64,000 nucleotides of DNA from Gnetum montanum. Its lineage: Eukaryota; Streptophyta; Gnetopsida; Gnetales; Gnetaceae. The notes beneath the pieces were generated by a model, which searched no databases, was not told the origin of the DNA, and was given only the letters and a program-made list of their open reading frames with translations. Positions 23,600 through 34,760 of this stretch are shown here, piece after piece (positions within the stretch are counted from its first letter, which is position 1; each line of letters opens with the position of its first letter). The position numbers and the translations under genes are program-made. The stretch spans positions 292,836 to 356,835 of the forward strand of contig MNCI01014738.1 in NCBI GenBank assembly GCA_015680685.1, written 5' to 3'.

Positions 23600-24700
23600 A
23601 AACTAAGTTATCATTAGAGCCTCAATGTGCTTAAGACATCGCCAAGGTTTTACAAAGCAACATTAAGGAAATTTCCTTGTCATATGAAGATATGCTAGGC
23701 CTAGACCCATTTCTAGTCTAGCATAACATCATACTAGACCGTAGCATTAGACTAGTGAAGCAAAAAGTGCACAAACTTAGACCTGATTTGGCCTTAGTAA
23801 TTCGTGATGAAAACTCAAAGTTCTACAAAGCTACTTTCATTAGGGTTGTTGACTATATAGAATGGGTATCAAACATAGTGATAGACCCTAATAAAAATGG
23901 GATCATCCATATTTGCATCAATTTTCAAAACATAAATAAAGCAACTATAAAGAATAACTGTCCTTTGCCTAGTATTGATCAACTTATAAATACTACAGTT
24001 GAACATGCCTTGTTATCCTTTATGGATGGATTCACAAGGTATAACCAAATCATGATCAACCCAGAGCACCAACTTAGCATAACCTTCATGACCCCATGGG
24101 GTACTTTTTATTATACCATGATGCCCTTTATCCTTAAGAACACCGGAGTAACATACTAGAAAGTCATGACCTATATCTTCAGCAATTACATGCTAGGCTT
24201 GCTTAATGATTATGTAGATGACATAGCTATGAAGCCCAAGATAGCCAATGACCTAGATATTATGCTTAAATGATGCCTCAAATACAAGCTTAGGCTCAAT
24301 CCTAAGAAGTATGTCTTTGGTATCATGACGAGTAAGATGCTTGGCTTTATAGTCTTCAACATAAGAATACACATCAATTCTAATAAGGGTAAGGCCATAT
24401 CTAAATTAGCAATGCATACCAACCTTAAGGAGCTTCAAGGATTACAAGATACACTATAGTTTATTCATATGTTTATCACTAGGCTTATGGATAAGTTATA
24501 ATCCATGCAACACTTACTTAAGAAAGGAGTTCACTATGAGTGGACGACTCAATGCCAAAAGGCCTTTAAAAAACTTAAGCAGGAGTTAACACAACTATTG
24601 ATAGTCTATCCTCTACAAGATAATAAACTATTTTACATTTATCTTACCATCTTTGATATCCATTGTCTCTTTACTCTTTCAAAAACATTATGATGAAGCA
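23600..24700 (+). pseudogene. pol: Reverse transcriptase of element C
   Basis: Copies element RNA into DNA. The linker (LSYEDMLGLDPFLV near 23675) leads into the open stretch 23755-24159. Motifs: VKQKVHKLRPDLA at the start, IHICINFQNINKAT (normally R-V-C-V-D-F-R-D-L-N), PLPSIDQLI, LSFMDGFTRYNQI and FMTPWGTFYYTMMPF. The active site reads YVDDIAM near 24210, so the catalytic Asp pair is kept. 24505-24693 contains FKKLKQELTQ at the end of RT. Stops at 24157 and later break it. Confidence 0.85.
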
Positions 24701-25100
24701 AAAATGCCTATATACTTCGTTAGGCATGCATTAGTAGTCCACGAGACTCAATACACTGAAGTGGAGAAGTATTGTCTAGCACTACTATTCTCATTGAAGA
24801 AGTGAAAATACTACCTCTTTAGAAGCCAAGTCAACATGATTTGTAAGGATAACATAATTAGAGCCATAATGATCAACATCTATGAATGTAGTCATATAGC
24901 TCAATGGAAAGACATAATCATGAAGTTTAACCTCTATTACATCTATCAATCCTCAACAAAAGGTCAAGCTATAGTTGTACAACTCATAGTTTTACCTATT
25001 GATGATCAAGTAGCCATAGATCTTGAATTCCCTAATGAACACATTAACATAGTTATCCAAGTTCTTGAGGACTATGAGGTATTCATGAACATTGACTAAG
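24690..25100 (+). pseudogene. pol: RNase H, first domain (element C)
   Basis: Removes RNA from the RNA-DNA hybrid. Reads MPIYFVRHALVVHETQYTEV then a leucine-rich helix and the GQAIVVQLIV end, as in Ty3/gypsy RT-linked RNase H. A stop at about 24804 and a few frame changes are present. The open stretch 24836-25099 covers the second half. Confidence 0.75.
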
Positions 25101-25109
25101 CTTCAACTG

Positions 25110-25470
25110 CCCATGGGGCCAATGCCACTACCATCGTAACATTTCCATCTAGTGAGATCTGATGCTTTGGCTATCATTTCAAGTTTCCATGTATCAACAA
25201 TAGAGTGGAGTATGAGGGTTTGATTAGAGGGATGATGGTATCTTATAACATAGGAATTATATGCCTTTCCATCAAAGGTGATTCACAACTCATGGTTAAC
25301 CAAGTAAACAAGGTCTATGCATGTAAAGCTAGGTACTTACAACCTTACTGTGACCTAGGGAAGTAATTGCTACAATATTTCATAGACATTGATATCCAAC
25401 ACATACCTCAAAATTAAAACACCATAGCCAATGAAATTTCAACATTAGCCCTTAGTGTGATGCCATATGT
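25110..25470 (+). pseudogene. pol: Second, additional RNase H domain (element C)
   Basis: A second RNase H follows at once: NNRVEYEGLIRGMMVSYNIG, then KGDSQLMVNQVNKVY and IQHIPQN-NTIANEISTLA. These are the E-containing, GDS-containing and HxxR/NxxAD-like blocks of the second RNase H found only in the Tat lineage. The pair of RNase H domains is the main reason for that assignment. A few TAG stops. Confidence 0.85.
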
Positions 25471-25639
25471 GTTTAGCAAGTTGCCCACCTTGACTATGGA
25501 TTGTGCTACTCCCATCACACATAACACTGAGGATATCTTTGTGGCCATTGTTTATACTACTCCTCCCAAGGAGTTGTACGATGATATCAAATTTTACCTT
25601 CTACATGATGAATCCTCACAAGGCCTAACTACTACTTAG

Positions 25640-26810
25640 AAGGATATCATATGCAAGTGATCGAAGCAATATGTCATTGTAGGTGATAACACATTATGTC
25701 AATGATCCTATGATGACATACTCCTAAAGTGCTTAGGTAAAACCAAAGCTAGAACAATCCTAGAGGAGGTTCAAAAGGGAGTTTGTGGAGGACATATAGG
25801 ACCAAGATCCATGGCCATTAAGATTATATGATTAGGCTATTAATAGCCCCATATGGAAAATGACTGCCGACAAAAGGCTAAGTAGTGTGACACATGCCAA
25901 CGATATAGCAACCTGATACATGTATCACCAATTGAGTTGCATACAACCTAGATAACATACTCATTTCAATGATGGGGGTTGGATATCATTAGACCTATAA
26001 CACCTAAGTCTTTTGTAGGACATAGCTTCATCATCACCACAACTAAATATTTTAGCAAGTGGGTTGAGGCTATGAAAACCACATCTAAACAAGTTTGCAA
26101 ATTTATTCTAGATAACATTGTATCTCATTTTGGCATATCCATGAGCATAGTTATGGATAATAAACCCAATTTAGTATCCAAGAAACCAATTATTTCTATT
26201 ACAACCTAGGCATTAAGCATTCTTTCTTGTTGCCTTACTACCCTCAAGCTAATGGACAACTAGAAGCAAGCAAGAAGGCCATCATCAACTTACTCACAAA
26301 GATGCTCAACAACAACAAACACAAGTGGCATGAGTGGCATGTCTATGCACTATGAACATACAAAAAAACCTATCACACAACAATCGATATGACCCCTTAT
26401 AGCCTAGTTTATGGTTTTGAAGCTATTTTACCTCTTGAATTGCGAGTACCATCACTCTGAGTAGCCTTGATCAACTTCATCAATGGGCAGAACAAGGAGT
26501 TGCAAATGGTAGCATTGGATTCAGTGAAGCAACAATTTATGCAAGTGTTTGCTCACATCAAGTACTATCAAGATAAGCATAAGTGGAAGCATTTCCATGA
26601 CTTGATCATGTGCAAGATCAAGGAGGGGAACCTAGTCCTCAAGACCATCTATGAGCACATGGGAAAATTCTCAACAAGCTGGGAAGAGTCCTTTCTTATC
26701 ACTAAAGCCTATGAGAATGGTATGTTTAGAATAGCCAACATGGATGGAAATAAGCTAGCCAATCCAGTTAGTCAATCCTATCTAAATCCATACTACATGT
26801 AGCTGACAAT
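25640..26810 (+). pseudogene. pol: Integrase of element C
   Basis: Inserts the DNA copy. HHCC region at 25750-25920 (VCGGHIG, then CDTCQRYSN). Core: LDIIRPITPKSF with the first Asp near 25980, SKWVEAM, then SIVMDNKPN near 26150 with the second Asp, and SFLLPYYPQANGQ-like sequence near 26220. 26467-26802 is an open C-terminal part ending NPVSQSYLNPYYM, the typical last residues of Tat-lineage integrases. Stops near 26208 and 26458. Confidence 0.85.
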
Positions 26811-26849
26811 TGTCAATAAGCAAGCTTGCTTTCAATAGTCTTCTACAAC

Positions 26850-26925
26850 CTTAAACTAGTAACATAGCCTACTAGGGCCTTAAACTAGTACCATGGCCTA
26901 CTACAACCTTAAGTTAGAAACTTTA
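26850..26925 (+). repeat. Short tandem motif, site 3
   Basis: Three copies of the CCTACTAGGGCCTTAAACTA unit, now between integrase and the 3' LTR. Confidence 0.75.
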
Positions 26926-27037
26926 GTGACCTAGACACCCTGATCCTCATGTGGCCTATATGCATTATAGTGTTAAAATGTGCAATGGTGTTTTGTATTC
27001 TTTGTTGATGCCTCTCAGGTTAATCCTCCAGACACCA

Positions 27038-27052
27038 ACGAAGAGGGGCCAT
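27038..27052 (+). promoter_or_regulatory. Polypurine tract of element C
   Basis: ACGAAGAGGGGCCAT lies directly before the 3' LTR start (TGAAACA at 27053), the place where plus-strand DNA synthesis is primed. Confidence 0.7.
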
Positions 27053-28442
27053 TGAAACACCATAAAAATTTGCATATTATAGCCAACCCTCATCATGTAA
27101 CTTTCAACCCATGAAACCCAAGGCAAAACTTCATTGTAAATGTGAAAATTATAATCTACAATGGGAAATCTCATATACTTTATACTTTTGGAACTAAAAA
27201 TGCCTCATAAGTGCCCCAAGCCTCATTTCTCAAGTGAAAAATGTTACCTAGTATCTATATTTGGGTTTGGGAGGGTCCAAAATACCTTATGGACTATAAA
27301 AAGGTAATTTAATGGGTTTTATGAGGAGTATACACTTTTCTACGCTGGAAACACATGTAGGGGGTCTAAATCTCACCTACCCCCAATGTGGAAGGATGGG
27401 GATTTTAGAAACTTTCCCCCTTGACTATGGAGACCACATGCATAGCTTGGAAATATTCCCCCCTTAGCATGAAAGTTTCCCCCCAACATGGAGTCTTCAC
27501 CCCCAACATTGAAAATTACATCCCCTAGTGTGCAAGCCAAAATAGCCAAATTTCAACACTTCATGAACTTCAATGTTAACTATCCACTTCAGCAACCATG
27601 GTGGAGAGCTCAGCATGAAAGATTCATCTCCAATGTGGAAGGTGTGCCCTATTTGCTATTTATAGTAAAAGGAATGGCCATGGGGGAAGTACCTACTATG
27701 TATAGTAACCCTCAAATTTAGGCACCCATCTCACCTAAATTTTATAGCCAAATTATAGCCCTTTTATAGTCCCATGCATGGACCAAAACCTATAAAAACC
27801 AATTTTCAACACCATTTACAAGTTCTGTAACTTTTGACATATAAAAAATTTGGTAGTTCCACAATTTTTTAGATAATTAAGTAATTTTCCAAGCATTAAT
27901 TATACACTTTGGGCATTCTCAGGCACTCCAGAGTTCTTGAAAATTTCCATACTTGCATTCTGTTGAACCTTAGCATGGAAACATTATAGCCTTGAGACTC
28001 GTGAACTTTTGGTGTCAAAGNGAGGAGGTTCAATAGCATCAAGAGTGGCTTAGCATTTGAATCTTTGAGTAGATCACATCAACTTTAATGGGCTTTGAAC
28101 TCCTACATAAGTAAACCCTCTTTTTGCTCATCTAGGCATTATTTGTACATGCTTTTCTAACTTATAAGTTATTATTTCTCAATAAATTTTCAATTTTTAG
28201 GTTTTATTTACAAAATATATTTTTTTATTATCTATGCATTATTTTAGATCTACTATCATTTTTACATTCCATTTCATTTTATTACCACGCTTTACATTTT
28301 GTAAGTCCCTAGTTGATCTACTAGACTGGCTAGGGCATCCTAAAACCCATTTTTTGTGGAGGCCTTGGGTATTTATGGGTTGAGAAACTACTACACTAAG
28401 AATCCTCAATTTTTCCAACAACTAAGGTTTTTAATCGCAACA
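27053..28442 (+). mobile_element. 3' LTR of element C
   Basis: Partner of 9692-11166. 1390 bp long; about 110 bp present in the left LTR (10633-10743) are missing exactly where the assembly has an N at 28021. Many substitutions relative to the left LTR indicate an old insertion. Confidence 0.88.
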
Positions 28443-28447
28443 GGTAG
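28443..28447. repeat. Target site duplication GGTAG, right
   Basis: Identical to 9687-9691. Confidence 0.9.
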
Positions 28448-29640
28448 GAGATGATGAAGGAGAAGCCACCTCCATAACTTTAAGAAGAAGACATGCAACC
28501 ACTACCAGAAAAAGACACTACAGGTACAAATAAAGAATTAAGACAACTAAAAGACTAATAGCAAGTATCTAGGGATGAACCTTCATATTTTAATCTAGCT
28601 ATAAGCCATTTGAATGAGATCACAAGAAGCATAAGCTCATCATAGGATAACTTGATGAATATGTTCTCTATACAAAGGAGTAAAGCTACTATTCATGCCA
28701 ACCCTACCACTAGAGAAGGTTTAGTATCTCTACCTTTAAAAAAAGTGCTAAAACTTTTAGGTAATGCTACAACCTTCTTCATAATACTAGAAGAAGAAGA
28801 ATATACTATAGTGGTCATTATGCTTCATAAAGGATATGAGATCGTAGTTGAGGTGTTGATAGATCACATTGGTGAAGCAATAAAGGTTTCTACAATACTT
28901 ATACCTAATTTTTTTATTATAGAAAACATCTAAATATCTACACAAACTATGTTTAGAAGAAAGATAATTACATAGCATGAGGAAGAGTTAGAAAGACTAA
29001 TAGAAGGTATGCAATTGATTCTAGAAATTTTGCACATTCCAAAAAATATTTCATTAACCTAATATAAACTATTAAAGATAAGGAGCAAGCTACTAGACAC
29101 AAAAGCACAACTATGAGAAGGTACCAACCACAATTAATAAGTGGTAGCTAAAGTTGTATAACTTAGAGTTATTTTGTCTAATCTAGCAATCCTTTGACCG
29201 AACTAAACTAGAGATGAAGTCTTTAAGAAGCTTCCAGATAAATAGAAGAAGGTCAAAGAGGAGAAGGAAAGGATCACCTATCATGTAGCCTTATCAAATG
29301 CAATGCTACACAGTACTAGTAATGCTCTTATCTAGGTGCATTTGCAGAATAAGGAGCTAATCAAGAAAAATAGGATATTTTTGAAGGTGAAAAAACACAA
29401 AGAAAAATTAGAAAAATACCTAAGTACCAACAAGAGAAACTAGCTAAAGTAAACTAGGATCTTGGAAGATGATTAGTAGAAAATAAAAATCCCTCAATGA
29501 AGTAGGCACATGCAATTAGGCAAATGTCTACAATTAAGATCATAATCTAGAAGAATAAAGCCTTGAACTATTAAAAAAGTTAAAAATAATTATAGGGACT
29601 AGGTTCACATGCTTAAATAAGGCAATGAAAAGAAAATCTA
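28448..29640 (+). pseudogene. Retroelement extra-ORF remnant D, second half
   Basis: Coding-like sequence beyond element C: a Glu/Lys-rich stretch (MMKEKPPP), an open 93-codon stretch at 28652-28933 with GLVSLPLKKVLKLLGNAT, and at 29330-29440 a charged, heptad-like stretch (ELIKKNRIFLKVKKHKEKLE). It follows 9691 directly once element C is removed. Acidic and coiled-coil-like tails after the conserved domain are common in such retroelement ORFs. Product unknown. Many stops. Confidence 0.4.
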
Positions 29641-30388
29641 ATTAGCCAAAGATGTCCCATTCTAAAAGGATATGTCTCCCTAGAACTAAGGCTAAATTTA
29701 GAGAGATGTTCCAATCTCAAAGAAGATGTCTATACTAGTTGTTGAATAGTCATTGCATGAATTTTGAGGTGTTTTCAAACACTCCAAGGCTATAAGCATA
29801 TTCAAAACTCTTAGGAATTGAGGAAACACTGTTAACATTAAAGCTATCATTGTCTATCTTATGCTATTGTACTTGAATTATCACATCATTTGTTATATTT
29901 TTTGTGGAACTTTGCTTCATTGTATAAGGAATTTGTAAATTGAGTTACACTCTCTCCTTGTGGTTCTTTTTCTTTTCTTGTTGCCTTGAGGGGTCATGTG
30001 CTTCTTGTGAGAAGGCATCCTTTTAGAACCTGTTGAGAGCCTGTGGGATTGAGGTGTTATTCTACTTCAAAATACTCCAGATTGGAGCTTTATTTTTTAC
30101 AAGTTATGGGATCCTTTAAACTACTGTTGATCTTGTTGGGACCTTGTGTTGATAAGATTTTTCACAACAATGAAACTATTCTTAGTGGAGCTCAAACTTT
30201 CTAAAGGTTATGGTGTCCTCTAAACCACATTTTGGAAGAAACAAAGTCCAAAGGTATGCAAGGAATTTACCCTCCAAGTGTGAACTACCCAAGTTGGGGA
30301 ATCATGTAATTCTTTTGTTTTGTGTAATAGGTGTTGCTTTTGATTTGGGGAACATATTCATCCACAACTTCTAAGTTCTCAGTCCTCA
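29640..30388 (+). mobile_element. 5' LTR of the copia element, truncated at its 5' end
   Basis: Matches the 3' LTR from its AAGACATCCCATTCTAAAAGG-like block onward (about 29650) and ends TCAGTCCTCA at 30388. About 370 bp at the start of the LTR are missing, where remnant D abuts. This is the same LTR family as the antisense fragment in element B. Confidence 0.75.
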
Positions 30389-30390
30389 AG

Positions 30391-30402
30391 TGGTATCAGA
30401 GC
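30391..30402 (+). promoter_or_regulatory. Primer binding site, initiator tRNA-Met type
   Basis: TGGTATCAGAGC, two bases after the LTR, is the exact complement of the plant initiator tRNA-Met 3' end used by most copia elements. Confidence 0.92.
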
Positions 30403-30443
30403 CTAGTACTCTTGCACTCAACATCAACATTGAAGAGTGAACT

Positions 30444-31780
30444 ATGGAAGGGATGTCGTACACAAAGCCACCTATGTTCAATGGATTTAATTTTTCCTAT
30501 TTGGAGAAAAGGTTGCAAGGCTTCTTTGAATCAATGGAGTTTGAGTTTTGGGAGTCCATTCTCAAAAAATACACACCAAAAATTGATAGTGCAATAAAGG
30601 CACTCAAACCACAAAGCAAGTGGACATTAGAAGAAAAATATAAGTTTATGTATGATTCTAGAGCAAAGAATTATTTATATTTTGCATTAAATAAATTTGA
30701 ATTTGATAGGATAGCTGGTTGTAGAACTGCTAACAAAATTTGCAAAAGCCTAAAAGCTATTTATGAGGGTACATCCATAGTTAAACAATCTAAACTTTTG
30801 GTTTTGCAAAGTGAATATGATAAACTTAGAATGAGAGAAGGTGAAAAGATATTAGATTATTTTGCTAGGGCTAATGATTTATTTGTAGCAATTAGGGATA
30901 CTGGCAAAGATCTACCTAAGAGTGATGTGATAATAAAAATTATTTAAACACCCCAACTTAGGCTTAGACCTAAGGTTATAGCAATGGAAGAAATTAGGGA
31001 CTTTTCAGTCTTAAAATTTAAAGAACTCTAGAGTGCCCTTATTGCTTATGAAATGAATCTCCTAAGTGAAGGAGTAATAAAAGAAATGCCTACTACCTTG
31101 GAATCAAACAAGGACCTAAAAAATCATGAAGTGAATAATCAAGAAGAAATTGCTCTTCTATTTAGAAGGCTTCAAAAGCTATTAAGAAAAAGAGGTAAGA
31201 ACCTTTATCAACAAGGATCTATCCAATCCAATATCAAGCACAAGGATAAAGTTAGGTATTCATCCAACTCTAATTTTGACTCTTTTTTGATAGAATGTTG
31301 GATTTGTAATGGAAGAGGCCATGTGACCTTTGAATTTCCTAGTAATGATAGGTTACAACAGAAAGATAAGAATGATTTGGATATGAAAAATGCCAATTTC
31401 TACACAAGTTAGGATGATGAAAAACAAAGTGAAGAAGAGGTGGAGAATGATACAAAAGATTCACACCTCATTTATATGAATGTCACAAATGATGATTAAT
31501 TTGAAAATGAGGAAGAGAGGTATGTTCTATTTTATAAGGAACTCATATCATTTCAAAGTCTTTGTGTAAATATGACTAAGCAAATAAAAACCAAGGATAA
31601 AGATATTTCATCATTAAATATAAAAATTTTTGATATCACAAAAGAAATCTTGGACCTTAGGACTGATGATAAATAACTAACCAAGTCTTATGAGAAAATG
31701 AAGGAAGAACAGGTTGGTCAAAGGAAAAGAGTCCCCTCATATGGTTCTTGGGCAAGGAAGAAGTCCACATGATAAAAGTA
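30444..31780 (+). pseudogene. gag: Copia gag (UBN2-type) with zinc knuckle
   Basis: Capsid and nucleocapsid protein. ATG at 30444 opens 167 codons: MEGMSYTKPPMFNGFNFSYL is the usual start, then WTLEEKYKFMYDSRAKNYLY, LKAIYEGTSIVKQSKL and YDKLRMREGEKILDYFARAN. A TAA interrupts at 30945, then the same frame family continues to about 31410 with CWICNGRGHVTFEF, a CX2CX4HX4C knuckle whose last Cys is Phe. An acidic stretch follows (31410-31680). It is the best preserved coding region of this element. Confidence 0.85.
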
Positions 31781-31889
31781 GACTAGGGTGTTGCTCACAA
31801 GAATAAGCATCTACAAAAACTTCATCCAAACAAAATGCTTCTCCAAAAATTAAAGTATCAACAAATATTACATCCCAAGCACAAATAGC

Positions 31890-32165
31890 TCCAAGGTTTG
31901 ATTACTCTAATCATAATAGAAAGGTTAGTTATTATTACTATGATAATTTTGGACATAAGCAATGGAATTGTAGTTTGAGATATTATCATATGAACACTTG
32001 GTTATATCATAAGACTCCTTGGTCTTACCCAAATATGTCTAGAGAGGGAACTATGCAAAACCATAAGAAAATAAGGATAACTCAAAAGGGTAAGAAACCT
32101 AAGAAGGTATGGAGAATCAAAAGAAAAAAAATAATAGTGAAAAGACCCTTCCCAACAACTTTGTA
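31890..32165 (+). pseudogene. Second zinc-knuckle segment of the copia gag
   Basis: Reads SYYYYDNFGHKQWNCSLRYYH: a C-x2-C-x4-H-x4-C knuckle in which the first two Cys are Tyr, as a G-to-A change at TGT codons would give. Then Lys/Arg-rich sequence (KGKKPKKVWRIKRKK). Copia gags of the SIRE group often have more than one such knuckle region. Domain boundary uncertain. Confidence 0.55.
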
Positions 32166-32369
32166 AAAGGAAGGTAGCCCTTGGAAATAGAGGAAGTTGA
32201 TGCAAGAAGAGGTACCTCAACAGAGGAATCTATTTCTCAATATTCTTAGGTGCTATCATCTTTTCAATAGTGAGGATAAGTAGAGGTAATTTTTTAGTTC
32301 ATTGTAAGTATCTTTTAAGACTATAAACCTTTCCAGCCATACCTATGCCTTATCTTGTTGATTCACATC

Positions 32370-32500
32370 TTCATGAGATGTCTCCCTAAAGATGTCTACT
32401 ATGAGATGTCTAAATTCAAAAGGAGACATCTACCTAGAGATGTCTACTCATGAAAAGAGAAGTATACCTTAGTTTTCTTGCAATGCAATAGAGATGTCTA
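32370..32500. repeat. Cluster of AGATGTCT/AGACATCT motifs
   Basis: Six or so copies of GAGATGTCTAC or its reverse complement within 130 bp. The same motif is clustered in the 3' LTR (35025-35220). Confidence 0.7.
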
Positions 32501-32579
32501 CTTTTTCATTAAAAAGCCACATTTGGAGTGATTATATAAATCCAAATCCTTCTTTTTGACTCATTTTCAATGAGAAGAC

Positions 32580-34265
32580 CAAGGAGATATGACTAGGGCC
32601 CTACCAACAATGGTTATTTATGCATCTATGGCCCACAAGAAGGTTGCAATGTCCAGAGTGCTACCAGAGAAGAAATCTAAGAAAGAATCTCCTAGCACTT
32701 CCACCACCTACAACCCTCAATTTCATTTAGTAAGCACCCAACACTAGTTTGAAGTAACTTGAACCATTTCCATTATTTTTGAGTGTTCTCTTTCCTTTCC
32801 ATAGTGTAGGCAAAATGAATTGATGAGTTTCTTCTAGGCATTAAAGTAGATCACATTTATCCCTATGAATTTTTATGTACTTGAAATTCTCATTAAGAAA
32901 TTTTATAGTAATATAATCATTACAAATGTTGTTGTCGAGGCTTTTACTTCCATGGTTAGGGGTTTGGTCATAGAGGTGTCTTCTCAAGTAGTCAATGCAC
33001 TTTTTGGGATTACTAGCATTAATGTACTTAGGATCATCATTCATTCCATGAATGATATTTTTACAAATGGTGTAATTACTATTACCCAAGATGAATTCTA
33101 TGATGCATTGTTTGGGGACTCTATGTCTCTTAGTATAAGGGGGATCTATAGGACTCAAGTCGACACTAATGTTTCCATCCTATCACTCATTTCCTTGTAT
33201 AACATAATTGTCAAAGGGGGAAGCTATAACTATTTGCTACTAGCCTAAGCATTTTTTCTATATTTTCTTCTTACAAGATAGCCTTTGTACATGGGTCATA
33301 GTCTCTACTGTGACATGTTGGACATGTTCACCAAAGAGAGGATCTTTGGACATCCTAACCTCATTAGTTTTTTGATCCATCATAGAGATGTACCCATTTC
33401 AAAAATGCCTTTAATTAAAGGTAAGAGGAGCCTCATTGAGTATGCAAAGAAGAGGAGCTCTTCCCATACTAATGAAGCAAGACCCACCACCAAGCCATCA
33501 TAGTCCTAGAAGAAGGGATTAGCATCACCATTTTGGACCTCTTCGCAGTTGAGGAGGTCCAAATCTATAGGGAGCTAGATGAGGTCTTCACTCAAGAAGC
33601 TATTTAGGCCACTTTCTTACTCACTTGAGATGATTAACTAGAACCTCTCTTACCTTTGTAAGAGATTGGATGCTACTGGGATTCCTCCTCCTCCTAATGG
33701 ATAGTAGTTTGAGGAGATTACCACTCCTCCCATTTCAAATAGCAAGTAGGACCTTTCTATTCCACCTCAACATTTAGTAGTAGTTGGGCCTTCCTAGGCC
33801 TATGACAGAGGAAATGCCTCTAATTTAGATGAGCCTAATGCACTACTAACACATGTTTAGGGGGAGCCTCATGACACCACACAAACAGGATCCAGTTCCT
33901 ATCCACAGGAAGATTCTCCCATGATTTTTGAGTAAAAAGCTATGGATTGCATTCTTGGGACTTTTTCCTAGTGGATACCTACTATGATTATCACCAATTA
34001 GAGGAAGGAAGCTTCCTCATCCTCTAAATAGGCTCCATCCTAGCCAAATCCACTAGCTTCATCTCAATTTCGAGTAAAGCTTCATCCATGGAGAGCTTCA
34101 ATCTAGCAACCTTCTTCAGACAATGATGACAAGCAACACATGTCTACAATAGCACCAACAATGATGATGATGAGGAGAAGACCTATTGACCTTCTCAAGC
34201 TACAATTTCTTTCAATGATGACTTAGATGATGTGATCGAGGTTAATGATTAAGGTCCTTAACTGC
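32580..34265 (+). pseudogene. Extra ORF in the copia element, resembling 'putative plant transposon protein'
   Basis: Open for 127 codons at 32865-33248 and 72 codons at 33285-33503, apparently one protein with a stop or shift between. Features: an aromatic/basic N-terminal block (LIKKFYSNIIITNVVV), VRGLVIEVSSQVVNALFGI, ITQDEFYDALFGDS, then YMGHSLYCDMLDMF and PNLISFLIHHRDVP. This order recalls the domain annotated as putative plant transposon protein. Then follows a Pro/Ser/Gln-rich, low-complexity tail to about 34250. Its role is unknown; it takes the place of pol. Domain name from memory, moderate. Confidence 0.45.
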
Positions 34266-34279
34266 TCTTCCCTTTTTGA

Positions 34280-34306
34280 TGATGTCAAAAAAAAAAAGGG
34301 AGAGAC
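34280..34306 (+). promoter_or_regulatory. PPT-like tract 1 of the copia element
   Basis: GATGATGTC followed by an A-run and GGGAGAGA, the form seen before the 3' end of SIRE/Maximus elements. Two more purine tracts lie at 34667-34681 and 34746-34758; the last abuts the LTR. Confidence 0.6.
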
Positions 34307-34745
34307 ACTTTTTTCTTGATGATGTACACATATGTGTTTTTTATACATGATAAGGATATATCAGTGATTGCATGCATTGTGGATAGATTGTATGGACAAT
34401 TTATGTAGATAGTTCATGAATAGATAATTTATGCATTTATATCTTGCTTATGTATTTTTGATGTTTTTGTTATAGATATAGGTTTAACACTTTATAGTCT
34501 CATTTTTAGATTTCATATGATATCTACCCTATGCCTAGAGCTTTAGAGCCATTATCTTTGTTATCACCATGGCTACCATTTGAATTTATCAATCTTGATC
34601 CTTTAATATTTTAATATTTTCCTTTCTATCATAAAGGTGTTATGCATTATCTTTTTTGTTCATGTGAAAAAAGGGGGAGAAGTGCTTGTGCTATATTTAC
34701 TTTTCATGATTATACTCATCCATTTTCTTGAGTTTTGAACATTAC

Positions 34746-34758
34746 CAAAAAGGGGGAT
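34746..34758 (+). promoter_or_regulatory. Polypurine tract next to the 3' LTR (copia)
   Basis: CAAAAAGGGGGAT directly before the LTR start at 34761 (TATTAACC, for an original TGTTAACC). Confidence 0.7.
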
Positions 34759-34760
34759 AT

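Larger units (their letters stand above)
9692..28442 (+). mobile_element. 18.75-kb Tat-lineage Ty3/gypsy element C, structurally complete
   Basis: Bounded by LTRs at 9692-11166 and 27053-28442, both starting TGAAACA, and by a perfect 5-bp target duplication GGTAG (9687-9691 and 28443-28447). Inside, in order: decayed primer site, gag, protease, a 9.4-kb interval with an antisense spliced gene and tandem repeats, RT, RNase H, a second RNase H, integrase, purine-rich tract. Two consecutive RNase H domains are a known mark of the Tat lineage (Ogre, Grande and relatives), whose members can exceed 20 kb and often carry extra ORFs. All frames are broken. Confidence 0.9.

Noticed and set aside
32841-33158. 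105-codon minus-strand ORF in the copia element
   Set aside because: Overlaps the better supported plus-strand extra ORF, whose two open stretches form one domain-like order.
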